DNA from: Sphingobacterium zeae
GTDB taxonomy: Bacteria; Bacteroidota; Bacteroidia; Sphingobacteriales; Sphingobacteriaceae
Length of the DNA: 64,000 nucleotides
NCBI RefSeq assembly: GCF_030818895.1
Contig: NZ_JAUTBA010000001.1
Coordinates: 1,550,001 to 1,614,000, forward strand
Direction of reading: 5' to 3'
In this document: positions 1 through 8,101 of the stretch, in pieces
Position numbering within the stretch: position 1 is the stretch's first letter
Layout: each line of letters starts with the position of its first letter
The notes under the pieces: model-generated
Database searches by the model: none
Told to the model about the DNA's origin: nothing
The model's input: the letters and a program-made list of their open reading frames with translations, nothing else
Program-made: the position numbers and the translations under genes

Positions 1-2
1 AA

Positions 3-113
3 GGAAGACGGATGGCCTTTTCTTTTATGAACAATAATTATATAGATGATCGGGCAAGTGCAATTCGTAAAGAAATGGCTAAAATTATTACTTATATTCG
101 TCAAACTTATTAA
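3..113 (+). CDS. C-terminal end of a probable D-Ala-D-Ala carboxypeptidase/endopeptidase (PBP4, S13 family), partial
   Basis: An open frame enters from the left edge and ends at TAA 111-113, giving 36 residues. The stretch AFSFMNNNY, followed by an AIRKEM helix, resembles the last strand and helix of PBP4/DacB-type penicillin-binding proteins, where a (L/M)AFS(I/F)xxNNY strand precedes a C-terminal helix. This is recognition from memory on a very short fragment, and the active-site motifs lie outside the window. The transporter gene starts 10 bases downstream on the same strand, so the two could be co-transcribed. Confidence 0.5.
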   Translation, partial: GRRMAFSFMNNNYIDDRASAIRKEMAKIITYIRQTY

Positions 114-123
114 GCCAATTTAA

Positions 124-1422
124 ATGGAAGCAATTGTAAAAAACAACAAAAAATTGATTCGTTCTTGGGCCATGTTTGATTGGGCCAATTCTGCTTACAA
201 CCTTGTTATTACTTCCACAATATTTCCAGTTTATTATACAGCAATTACTACAACGAAAGAACATGGAGATGTTGTCAGTTTCTTTGGAATTGAAGTGGTT
301 AATACCGCACTTTCCAATTTTTCTTTAGCTTTTGCGTATTTGCTGATGTCTTTTTCTTTGCCCTTTATTTCTTCGTACGCCGATGCAAATGGAAAGAAGA
401 AGCAAATCATGAAATTCTTTACCTATATGGGCGCGATGGCATGTATGTGTCTATTCTTCTTTAAGCTTGATACTTTGGAAATCGGTATGATATGTTTTGT
501 GCTTGCTGCAATGGGTTATATCGGTGGTGTTTTGTTTAATAACTCCTATTTACCACTTTTAGCTACTGTTGATCAACAGGATAAGGTGAGCGCGCAAGGT
601 TTTGCTTATGGTTATATTGGATGCGTTACATTACAGATTCTCTGTTTTATAGTCGTTCTTAAACCAGAATGGTTTGGTATTACAGACGCCTCTTTACCGG
701 CACGCATATCGTTCCTAATGGTTGGATTATGGTGGCTCGGGTTTTCTATGATTCCTTTTAAATATTTACCCAAAATTGAGGCTACTGGGAATACTACAGG
801 CAAAAGCTTCATACAGAACGTACGGGATGAATTTGGACACGTGATTCAAAAGATCAAAGGTATTCCTGAAATCAAACAGTTTCTGCCGGCATTTTTCTTC
901 TATGCGATTGGGGTGCAGACCTTAATGATTGTCGCTTCTTCCTTCGGTGAGAAAATTTTGCATTTAGGTGCGGAAAGATTGATTGCCACGATTCTTCTTA
1001 TTCAGCTTGTAGCCATTTTAGGAGCATTCCTAATGTCTTATTTATCTACACTGTTTGGAAATATTAAAGTATTGATAGTGGTAGTAATGATCTGGATCGG
1101 AATCTGCATATCAGCTTTTTATTTATCCACTCCGCTTCAATTTTATATTATTGCCGCAATGGTGGGCCTAGTCATGGGGGGAATTCAGTCGCTTTCACGT
1201 TCAACCTATTCAAAACTAATTCCACCTAATATCAAAGATACCACCGCTTTCTTCTCTTTTTATGACGTTACAGAAAAGGTAGCCATTGTCATTGGGTTAT
1301 TTTCATTTGGGCTTATCGAACAAATAACACACAATATACGTTACTCAGCATTGGTTCTTTCTTTATTTTTTGTAATTGGATTGTTACTTTTGGTGCGGAT
1401 ATTAGTATCCAATAAATCTTAA
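124..1422 (+). CDS. MFS transporter, UMF1 / Atg22-like family
   Basis: The 432-residue protein is almost entirely hydrophobic, with about 12 predicted membrane segments. Near the N-terminus it carries AMFDWANSAYN (about residues 16-26), the hallmark of the UMF1/Vps22-Atg22 branch of the major facilitator superfamily. A loop SLSRSTYSKLIP near residue 360 also fits that branch. Yeast Atg22 exports amino acids from the vacuole; the substrate of the bacterial members is not established, so I assign no substrate. It acts in the inner membrane. It begins 10 bases after the preceding frame, and the LutA-like gene follows 20 bases later, suggesting one transcription unit. Confidence 0.85.
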   Translation: MEAIVKNNKKLIRSWAMFDWANSAYNLVITSTIFPVYYTAITTTKEHGDVVSFFGIEVVNTALSNFSLAFAYLLMSFSLPFISSYADANGKKKQIMKFFTYMGAMACMCLFFFKLDTLEIGMICFVLAAMGYIGGVLFNNSYLPLLATVDQQDKVSAQGFAYGYIGCVTLQILCFIVVLKPEWFGITDASLPARISFLMVGLWWLGFSMIPFKYLPKIEATGNTTGKSFIQNVRDEFGHVIQKIKGIPEIKQFLPAFFFYAIGVQTLMIVASSFGEKILHLGAERLIATILLIQLVAILGAFLMSYLSTLFGNIKVLIVVVMIWIGICISAFYLSTPLQFYIIAAMVGLVMGGIQSLSRSTYSKLIPPNIKDTTAFFSFYDVTEKVAIVIGLFSFGLIEQITHNIRYSALVLSLFFVIGLLLLVRILVSNKS

Positions 1423-1442
1423 TTTTATTGATCAAATTTAAT

Positions 1443-2171
1443 ATGAAAGTAGAACTTTTTGTTCCTTGTTTTATAGATCAGCTTTATCCGGAGACAGCGT
1501 TTAATACTGTTCGTTTACTGGAAAAAGTTGGCTGTGAGGTTGTATATAATCCCGAGCAGACATGCTGTGGCCAACCGGCATATAATGCTGGGTTTTGGGA
1601 AGATGCAAAGCAGGTTGGACGGAAATTTCTAGGAGATTTTTCAGGCGAGCATGTTATTATTTCTCCGTCCGCTTCTTGTACTGGTATGGTAAGGCACAGT
1701 TACAACGATCTATTCGCTAATTCTGCAGATTCCCATCAATGTCATAAAATACAACAACAGGTTATTGAAATATCTGATTTTTTGGTAAACATACTGAAAA
1801 AGGAATATTTTGGGGCTGAATTGGAGGGAGTTGCCGTATATCACGATTCATGCTCGGCATTACGGGAATGCAAGATTAAAGATGAACCCCGAATATTACT
1901 GAGTAAGGTTTTGGGCTTGGAGATGGTAGAGGTAAAAGATAGTGAGACATGCTGTGGATTTGGTGGTAGTTTTGCGGTAAAATTCGAAGGTATATCGGCT
2001 GCGATGGCTGAACAGAAAGTGCAGAATGCTTTGGATATGCATGCAGATTACATCATATCGACTGATTCATCTTGCTTACTGCAGTTGCAATCTTATATCG
2101 ATAAACATAAATTACCTATTCAGACCATGCACCTGGTTGATGTATTGAGCACTGGCTGGGGAAATATTTAA
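1443..2171 (+). CDS. (Fe-S)-binding oxidoreductase subunit, LutA/YkgE family
   Basis: The 242-residue protein has two cysteine-rich CCG domains: C9 with CCG at 41-43, and HDSC at 134-137 with CCG at 170-172. This is the LutA/YkgE (GlpC-like) arrangement that binds an iron-sulphur or heterodisulphide-reductase-type centre. In LutABC such a subunit takes part in L-lactate oxidation to pyruvate. I placed the start at ATG 1443. The frame also opens at TTG 1428, but homologues begin close to the MKVELFVPC sequence. No lutB or lutC lies next to it, so either the partners are elsewhere or the role differs. Confidence 0.85.
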   Translation: MKVELFVPCFIDQLYPETAFNTVRLLEKVGCEVVYNPEQTCCGQPAYNAGFWEDAKQVGRKFLGDFSGEHVIISPSASCTGMVRHSYNDLFANSADSHQCHKIQQQVIEISDFLVNILKKEYFGAELEGVAVYHDSCSALRECKIKDEPRILLSKVLGLEMVEVKDSETCCGFGGSFAVKFEGISAAMAEQKVQNALDMHADYIISTDSSCLLQLQSYIDKHKLPIQTMHLVDVLSTGWGNI

Positions 2172-2192
2172 ATAACACATAAATCTAAACAC

Positions 2193-3083
2193 ATGAATTC
2201 AAGAAGAGATTTTCTTAAAAACCTTGCATTAGCATCTGCTGGGATTGCATTGGCTCCTTCGTTGGAGAGCTTTACAGCACCTAAGAAAGATTGGTTTGAT
2301 ATTTCCCTGGCGGAATGGTCTTTGCACAAATCTTTATTTAAAGGAGATTTGAATAATTTGGATTTTCCAGCCTTGGCTGCAAAAAAATATGGTATCTATG
2401 GTGTAGAATACGTGAACCAATTTTTTAAAGATAAGGCGAATGATAATAATTATCTTACCGAGCTGAATATGCGTGCTAAAGATAATGGTGTACGTAATGT
2501 ACTTATTATGATTGATGGTGAGGGAAATCTAGGTGATGAAGACGAAACGAAGAGAAAACAAGCTGTGCAAAATCACTATAAATGGATTTCTGCAGCTAAT
2601 TTTCTAGGTTGTCACGCCATACGCGTTAATGCTGCCGGTAAAGGATCGCCTGAAGAAGTGAGTAAACGTGTTGTTGAAAGCCTAACCGCATTGTCAGATA
2701 TAGGCAAAAAAGCAGGAATCAGTATTATTGTAGAAAATCATGGTGGTATTTCTTCACATGGTGATTGGTTGGCCAAGACACTCAAAGCTGTAGGTAGTAA
2801 GTATTGTGGAAGTTTACCTGATCTTGGAAACTTCTATGAATATGATCGTTATCAGGGCGTCACAGATTTGATGCCCTATGCGCATGGTGTAAGTGCCAAA
2901 ACACATGATTTTGATGCCAACGGCAACGAAACACAAATTGATTATGAGCGTATGTTAAAGATTATCAAGAAAGCAAAATTCAAAGGATACATTGGTATTG
3001 AATATGAAGGAAGTAAGTTGAGCGAGGAAGAGGGGATCTTTGCGACTAAAAGGTTGCTGGAGCGTTTACGTCCTTTAATTTAA
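2193..3083 (+). CDS. Secreted sugar phosphate isomerase/epimerase-like TIM-barrel protein
   Basis: The protein (296 residues) starts with a twin-arginine signal (SRRDFLKNLALASAGIAL, residues 3-20), so export folded to the periplasm is expected. The rest fits the AP endonuclease 2 / xylose isomerase-like TIM barrel. Likely metal ligands are E181 (VENHGG), D210 (PDLGNF), H238 (KTHDF) and E272 (YEG), the E-D-H-E set of this superfamily. The substrate cannot be read from sequence; an exported member probably acts on a sugar or sugar derivative. It follows the LutA-like gene after 21 bases, and a hairpin at 3093-3129 may end the unit. Confidence 0.8.
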   Translation: MNSRRDFLKNLALASAGIALAPSLESFTAPKKDWFDISLAEWSLHKSLFKGDLNNLDFPALAAKKYGIYGVEYVNQFFKDKANDNNYLTELNMRAKDNGVRNVLIMIDGEGNLGDEDETKRKQAVQNHYKWISAANFLGCHAIRVNAAGKGSPEEVSKRVVESLTALSDIGKKAGISIIVENHGGISSHGDWLAKTLKAVGSKYCGSLPDLGNFYEYDRYQGVTDLMPYAHGVSAKTHDFDANGNETQIDYERMLKIIKKAKFKGYIGIEYEGSKLSEEEGIFATKRLLERLRPLI

Positions 3084-3092
3084 TCATGAATA

Positions 3093-3129
3093 AGTCAAGT
3101 TCTTTTCAATAGATGGAAAGAACTTGACT
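3093..3129 (+). terminator. Hairpin after the isomerase-like gene, possible terminator
   Basis: A perfect 13-base inverted repeat (3093-3105 and 3117-3129, loop of 11) lies 10 bases after the stop codon. No run of T follows it, so it may be a processed 3' end or a weak terminator rather than a canonical intrinsic one. Confidence 0.5.
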
Positions 3130-3245
3130 ATTATAACGGATGTTTATTCATCTACCTCTTTGTGTTAAACTGGGCGTAAATTAGACATTGTCCTGTCTGA
3201 TACCTATTTGATCTTAAGAAATTAAGGTAACAAAAAGAATCATCA

Positions 3246-3285
3246 AGTTTTCCATTTGCTGATGATGAAATAGTAAATGGAAACT
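3246..3285 (+). promoter_or_regulatory. Inverted repeat in the leader of the first POT gene
   Basis: The arms at 3246-3257 and 3275-3285 are complementary over 11 bases with one bulged T. The repeat sits just upstream of the likely start at 3322 and covers the upstream ATG at 3277. It could be an operator or a leader hairpin. No cognate regulator was found nearby. Confidence 0.35.
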
Positions 3286-3321
3286 GCACTACCACATTTT
3301 GAAAAACAACTATTAAAACAC

Positions 3322-4896
3322 ATGAATTTTGAAAAGAATGCTGTTCTAGAAACCCATTTGGAAAAAGTAGGGGCGGAGCATGTATTGGTACAAGGGCACC
3401 CCGCCGGATTATTCGTATTATTCTTCACGGAGATGTGGGAGCGTTTTAGCTATTATGGTATGCGGGCGCTTTTAGTGAATTTTTTGGTTTCTACTATCGC
3501 ACAACATGGTTGGGGATGGACTAATTCAGAGGCGATGCAGCTCTATGGCCTTTATACCGGAATGGTGTTTTTGACTCCTCTATTTGGTGGAATTGTTGCT
3601 GATCGTTTCACAGGATATAAAAAATCCATTATGGTCGGTGCGATAATTATGACTTTAGGGCACGTTTCTATGGCTTTAGAAGGGATTAATAAAAGCTTTT
3701 TTTTAGCAGGTCTGGTACTTATTGTTCTAGGAAACGGTTTGTTTAAGCCGAACATTTCATCTATGGTTGGTAAGTTATATCCGGATAAAGGCGGTAAGAA
3801 GGATGCCGGCTATACCATATTTTATATGGGAATAAATGGAGGAGCCTTCTTAGGAATGATGCTTTGTGGTTACATAGGTGAAAAGGTTGGTTGGCATTAT
3901 GGATTTGGTTTAGCAGGAGTATTTATGTTTTTGGGTATGTTACAGTTTTATTTTGCCCAACGAATTTTTGGAGAAATTGGAAATACCCCCGAAACAAAGG
4001 AAGGGCTTACCGACGACGCCGTAAATAAGGTAGAAAATCCAAAACATGTCGTTCGAGATCGTTTGCTGGTGATAGTTATTTTTATGATATCAAGCATTGT
4101 ATTTCACTTGGCATTTGAGCAGGCGGGCGGGTCAATGACAATATTTGCTAAAAATTATACACAGCGGGTGCTGAGTGGGGATGCAGCGGTACTATTTAAA
4201 TGGATTGATGCTGCGTTGACTGTGTTGCCTATTGTAGTTATCACTGGTGTCTTGTTCGTTTTGGCTAAAAAAATCATTCGTAAATATCCCTTGATTATAC
4301 TTTTTTCCAGTATTTCTTTTGTGATCATTTGGTCCTTATGTTTATGGAAGGTCCATCGCGAATATTACGGTATTAATTCTGAAGTTACAGTATCATGGTT
4401 TCCGATGTTGAACTCTTTCTTTATCATTACACTGGCGACTTCATTTAGTAAGCTATGGGAAAAAGTGTGGAATCCTTCAGGGCCAATTAAATTCGCAATG
4501 GGTTTGACATTGGTCGGCGTCGGCTTTGCTGCTTTATCAATCGGTAGTTCGGAAATTCCTACTGGTGCAAAAGCGGCTTCAGTGAGTATGATTTGGCTGA
4601 TCTTAGCATACTTTTTTCATACAATAGGCGAATTATGTATAGGTCCGGTTGGATTGTCTTATGTTAGTAAACTGTCGCCAAAGCGATTCCTTGGTTTACT
4701 GTTTGGTTTTTGGTTTTGCGCCAATGCTATTGCTAATTTTATAGGAGGTTTTATTGGGTCGTATATCGATAAGATTACCGAATCTCATTCCATGTCTTAT
4801 TTCTTCGCAGTATTTACAGTGATACCGATGATAGCGGCAGTATTGCTTATTTTAGGCAATAAAAAAATAAAAAAGATGATGCATGGAATTGACTAA
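3322..4896 (+). CDS. Proton-dependent oligopeptide transporter (POT/PTR2 family), copy 1
   Basis: This 524-residue inner-membrane protein imports di- and tripeptides using the proton gradient. It carries the POT signature EMWERFSYYGMRALL near the N-terminus (the ExxERF proton-coupling motif) and the downstream block NGLFKPNISSMVG. I chose ATG 3322 rather than the upstream ATG at 3277. From 3322 the protein starts MNFEKNAVL and aligns residue for residue with the neighbouring paralogue (MNQEKDQIL), and the earlier ATG falls within an inverted repeat. The next gene is a close tandem copy 83 bases downstream. Exact peptide preference cannot be inferred. Confidence 0.9.
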   Translation: MNFEKNAVLETHLEKVGAEHVLVQGHPAGLFVLFFTEMWERFSYYGMRALLVNFLVSTIAQHGWGWTNSEAMQLYGLYTGMVFLTPLFGGIVADRFTGYKKSIMVGAIIMTLGHVSMALEGINKSFFLAGLVLIVLGNGLFKPNISSMVGKLYPDKGGKKDAGYTIFYMGINGGAFLGMMLCGYIGEKVGWHYGFGLAGVFMFLGMLQFYFAQRIFGEIGNTPETKEGLTDDAVNKVENPKHVVRDRLLVIVIFMISSIVFHLAFEQAGGSMTIFAKNYTQRVLSGDAAVLFKWIDAALTVLPIVVITGVLFVLAKKIIRKYPLIILFSSISFVIIWSLCLWKVHREYYGINSEVTVSWFPMLNSFFIITLATSFSKLWEKVWNPSGPIKFAMGLTLVGVGFAALSIGSSEIPTGAKAASVSMIWLILAYFFHTIGELCIGPVGLSYVSKLSPKRFLGLLFGFWFCANAIANFIGGFIGSYIDKITESHSMSYFFAVFTVIPMIAAVLLILGNKKIKKMMHGID

Positions 4897-4979
4897 TTCA
4901 TAGAAAATTAGTGTATCTTCAAGCGATTTTTATCAAAATAAAAACGAAACCTGAGTTATAAAACAATTATTGAAATTAT

Positions 4980-6569
4980 ATGAATCAAGAAAAAGATCAA
5001 ATTCTTGTAGCGCATCTGGCCAAGCAGGGTATAGATGACAAGATGGTGAGTGGGCATCCCGCCGGATTATTTGTACTATTTTTCACGGAGATGTGGGAGC
5101 GTTTTAGCTACTATGGTATGCGGGCTTTATTGACCTTATTTTTAATCAGTACGATTGCTGACGGTGGATGGGAATGGAGCAATGCGCAGGCGATGCAGTT
5201 GTATGGGACTTATACTGGTCTTGTTTATCTGACCCCATTGATCGGTGGTATGATTGCGGATAAATTGACTGGTTTTAAGAAGGCTATCTTGATTGGCGCA
5301 TTGATTATGACATTAGGACACTTGTCTATGGCGTTTGAAGCTGTCCACTCAAACTTCTTCTATTTAGGGTTACTCTTAATGATTTTAGGGAATGGGATGT
5401 TTAAACCTAATATTTCTTCGATGGTAGGAAATTTATACCCAGACAAAAGTTCAAAGAAGGACGCAGGATATACAATTTTTTATATGGGTATTAACGCTGG
5501 TTCATTTTTAGGGATGCTCCTATGTGGTTATATCGGTGAAAAAATAGGTTGGCATTATGGGTTTGGACTGGCTGGAGTATTTATGTTCTTCGGTATGCTA
5601 CAATTCTATTTTGCACAGCGCATATTTGGTATTATCGGTAACACGCCCAAAGCGTTACAGGCTCATCATGACGAAAAGGTCAAAAATCAGGAAGATATTG
5701 ATGAAGTTATTCCCGGAAATGTTGTTAGAGACCGCCTTATCGTCGTCACAATATTTATGTTGGCCAGCGTGGTCTTCTTTCTTTCTTTCGAACAGGCCGG
5801 CGGTTCAATGTCAATATTTGCGAAGGATTACACGCAGCGTGTCTTGTCAGGAAGTTCTGCGATTACATTCAAATGGATTGATACAATTTTGACCATTGTA
5901 CCCATCGTCATTGTAACGATTGTTTTGACAGCATTGGCTAGAAAAATATATAAACAATATCCGTTGACAATTTTGTTTACAGCAATTTCATTCGGTATTA
6001 TCTGGGGTTTGGGCTTATGGAAAATATTTCGGGAGATCGGTATAACGGGCTCGGAAGTTGGAGCTTCGTGGTTTCAAATACTAAACGCATTTTTTATTAT
6101 TTCTCTTGCATCTTCATTCAGTAAATTCTGGGAAAAGGTATGGAACCCTTCTGGGCCCGTAAAATTTGCACTGGGTTTGATATTAGTCGGTATTGGATTT
6201 GCTGCGCTAGCTTATGGCGCCAATGACATTCCGCAGGGTGCTAAAACAGCATCAGTCAGTATGATCTGGCTTGTTGTAGCCTACTTTTTCCATTCTGCAG
6301 GAGAACTTTGTCTATCACCTGTTGGGCTATCTTACGTAAGTAAACTCTCTCCGAAGAAATTTTTGGGCCTTTTGTTTGGATGTTGGTTTTGTGCTTCCGC
6401 AATCGCAAATTTCATTGGCGGATTTTTAGGCTCTTATATTGATAAAATCACAGAGGAACATTCCATGTCTTATTTCTTTATGATATTTGCTATAGTTCCC
6501 GGTGTTACCGCGCTTTTATTGATTGCGTTCAATCCGATATTGAAAAAAATGATGCATGGTATCAATTAA
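4980..6569 (+). CDS. Proton-dependent oligopeptide transporter (POT/PTR2 family), copy 2
   Basis: At 529 residues this is a close paralogue of the preceding gene, matching along the full length, including HPAGLFVLFFTEMWERFSYYGMRALL, the block GNGMFKPNISSMVG and the ending KKMMHGIN. The ExxERF motif needed for proton coupling is intact. A tandem duplication is the simplest origin. It shares the strand with copy 1 and is followed by a 52-base palindrome that terminates transcription. A difference in substrate range or affinity between the two copies is likely but cannot be seen. Confidence 0.9.
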   Translation: MNQEKDQILVAHLAKQGIDDKMVSGHPAGLFVLFFTEMWERFSYYGMRALLTLFLISTIADGGWEWSNAQAMQLYGTYTGLVYLTPLIGGMIADKLTGFKKAILIGALIMTLGHLSMAFEAVHSNFFYLGLLLMILGNGMFKPNISSMVGNLYPDKSSKKDAGYTIFYMGINAGSFLGMLLCGYIGEKIGWHYGFGLAGVFMFFGMLQFYFAQRIFGIIGNTPKALQAHHDEKVKNQEDIDEVIPGNVVRDRLIVVTIFMLASVVFFLSFEQAGGSMSIFAKDYTQRVLSGSSAITFKWIDTILTIVPIVIVTIVLTALARKIYKQYPLTILFTAISFGIIWGLGLWKIFREIGITGSEVGASWFQILNAFFIISLASSFSKFWEKVWNPSGPVKFALGLILVGIGFAALAYGANDIPQGAKTASVSMIWLVVAYFFHSAGELCLSPVGLSYVSKLSPKKFLGLLFGCWFCASAIANFIGGFLGSYIDKITEEHSMSYFFMIFAIVPGVTALLLIAFNPILKKMMHGIN

Positions 6570-6588
6570 TTCCCTGAGGGAATCCATC

Positions 6589-6640
6589 TAAAAGGAAGCG
6601 TGGGCTTATGATCATGATCATAAGCCCACGCTTCCTTTTA
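6589..6640. terminator. 52-base perfect palindrome, bidirectional terminator
   Basis: Bases 6589-6614 are the exact reverse complement of 6615-6640, with no unpaired loop bases; the centre is a repeated ATGATCAT. The arms begin with AAAAGGAAG and end with CTTCCTTTT, so either strand yields a GC-containing hairpin ending in a short U tract. It lies between the convergent POT copy 2 and the CNNM-like gene and probably ends both transcripts. Confidence 0.75.
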
Positions 6641-6661
6641 CATAATAAGGATTTAGAATAT

Positions 6662-7960
6662 TCAAATCTGGTCTGTCACTTTCATCAATAGTTTATCGAT
6701 GCGGTTTCCATCCATATCAAGAACTTCAAAAATAAAGTTTTTAAATTGGATACGCTCCCCTTCTTCGGGTACATGATCTAACCTAAGGAACACTAAGCCA
6801 CCTACGGTAGTGACATTACTAATCTCATCTTCATCTTCTTCAGAAAGTCCTATTTCAAATTCATCTAAAAGGGTTTCGATCTGATATTGTCCGTCGACAA
6901 CATAGTCTCCATTTTCTAATTGTCGTATTGTTGGACGGGCACTGAGATCGCTTTCTGCAATGTTGCCTACCAAATCACCAACAATATCCCGTAACGTAAT
7001 AATTCCTTGGGGTGACCCATATTCGTCTATGACGACCGCTTGATGAATACTAGATGTCCGCAAGGTATTCATGATACTGTAGGATGAACTAAATTCGTTC
7101 ACAAATTTGATGGGCAGCATAAGTGTTCTGAGGTCAAAAGGCTCGTTTTGGAGGCATTGCCGAAGTAATGATTTTACATGGACAACTCCTTTAATGTTAT
7201 CAAGTCCGCCTTCACAGACAGGGTAGATGGAGTAATCGTTGTCAAGTATAATCTTGCGGTTTTCTTCAAAGGATTCTGCGAGGTCCAAGAACACGATATT
7301 TTTGCGGTGAGTCATCAGATTAACCGCTTTTTTGTCCCCCAAACTTAACAGACGGTCCACGATATCATGTTCGATTCCTTCAATGACTCCACTATCCACA
7401 CCTTCATCTACCAAGGCTTTTATTTCCTCTTCGGTGACGCTATTACCGCTGCTTTTAATATTAAGTATCTTGACGATAAATTCTGTTGACATGCTGAGTA
7501 GCCACACAAACGGGCGAACGATTTTGCTGAGCAGATTCATCGGATAAGAAATTAGCATGGCATATTTTTCTGGAATGGCCATACCTATGCGTTTGGGGAC
7601 GAGTTCACCAAGGACCAAAGAAAAGTAGGTGATGATAAATACGACGATGATTACAGCGAGCTGCTCGCTGTATGGAGCGATAATACTCGATTTATTGAAG
7701 ACTTCTACTAAGTACGATGATATACTGCCGCCAGAAAAAAATCCTGTTAATATCCCGATAAGGGTAATACCGATTTGTACAGTAGACAGAAAGCTGTTGG
7801 GCGATTCTTTGAGACTTAGCGCTATTTTGGCGGCTGCATTATTTTTATCGCTTTCAGCCTGTAGTCTCGCTTTTCTGCTGGATACGATGGATATCTCTGA
7901 TGCCGAAAGTATTCCATTTAGAATAATCAGGGCTAAAATAATAATTGCTTCGGTAAGCAT
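6662..7960 (-). CDS. CNNM/CorC-like membrane protein with CBS domains (hemolysin family)
   Basis: The 432-residue protein has the standard order of this family: an N-terminal DUF21/CNNM membrane domain with about four segments (residues 1-150), a pair of CBS domains (about 215-335), and a C-terminal CorC_HlyC domain (about 350-430) including NGDYVVDGQ and VGGLVF. Family members are inner-membrane proteins linked to magnesium or cobalt efflux; the older name hemolysin is misleading. The gene converges on the POT pair. Confidence 0.88.
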   Translation of the reverse strand: MLTEAIIILALIILNGILSASEISIVSSRKARLQAESDKNNAAAKIALSLKESPNSFLSTVQIGITLIGILTGFFSGGSISSYLVEVFNKSSIIAPYSEQLAVIIVVFIITYFSLVLGELVPKRIGMAIPEKYAMLISYPMNLLSKIVRPFVWLLSMSTEFIVKILNIKSSGNSVTEEEIKALVDEGVDSGVIEGIEHDIVDRLLSLGDKKAVNLMTHRKNIVFLDLAESFEENRKIILDNDYSIYPVCEGGLDNIKGVVHVKSLLRQCLQNEPFDLRTLMLPIKFVNEFSSSYSIMNTLRTSSIHQAVVIDEYGSPQGIITLRDIVGDLVGNIAESDLSARPTIRQLENGDYVVDGQYQIETLLDEFEIGLSEEDEDEISNVTTVGGLVFLRLDHVPEEGERIQFKNFIFEVLDMDGNRIDKLLMKVTDQI

Positions 7961-8044
7961 AATGAGTTGAAGTTTTTGCTACGGCTAATTTACGGAAAAG
8001 ACTAGCTAAATAGTAGGATTATTATAATTATGTGGAACGTTCAT

Positions 8045-8077
8045 AAAAAAAGCCGTATTGCTTTCAATACGGCTTTT
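8045..8077 (-). terminator. Intrinsic terminator of the GH109 gene
   Basis: A 13-base perfect stem (8048-8060 with 8065-8077, loop of four) is followed on the minus strand by a run of T. It lies 25 bases beyond the GH109 stop codon. Confidence 0.85.
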
Positions 8078-8101
8078 ATAATAGTGAGCGTGTCTTTTTA
8101 A

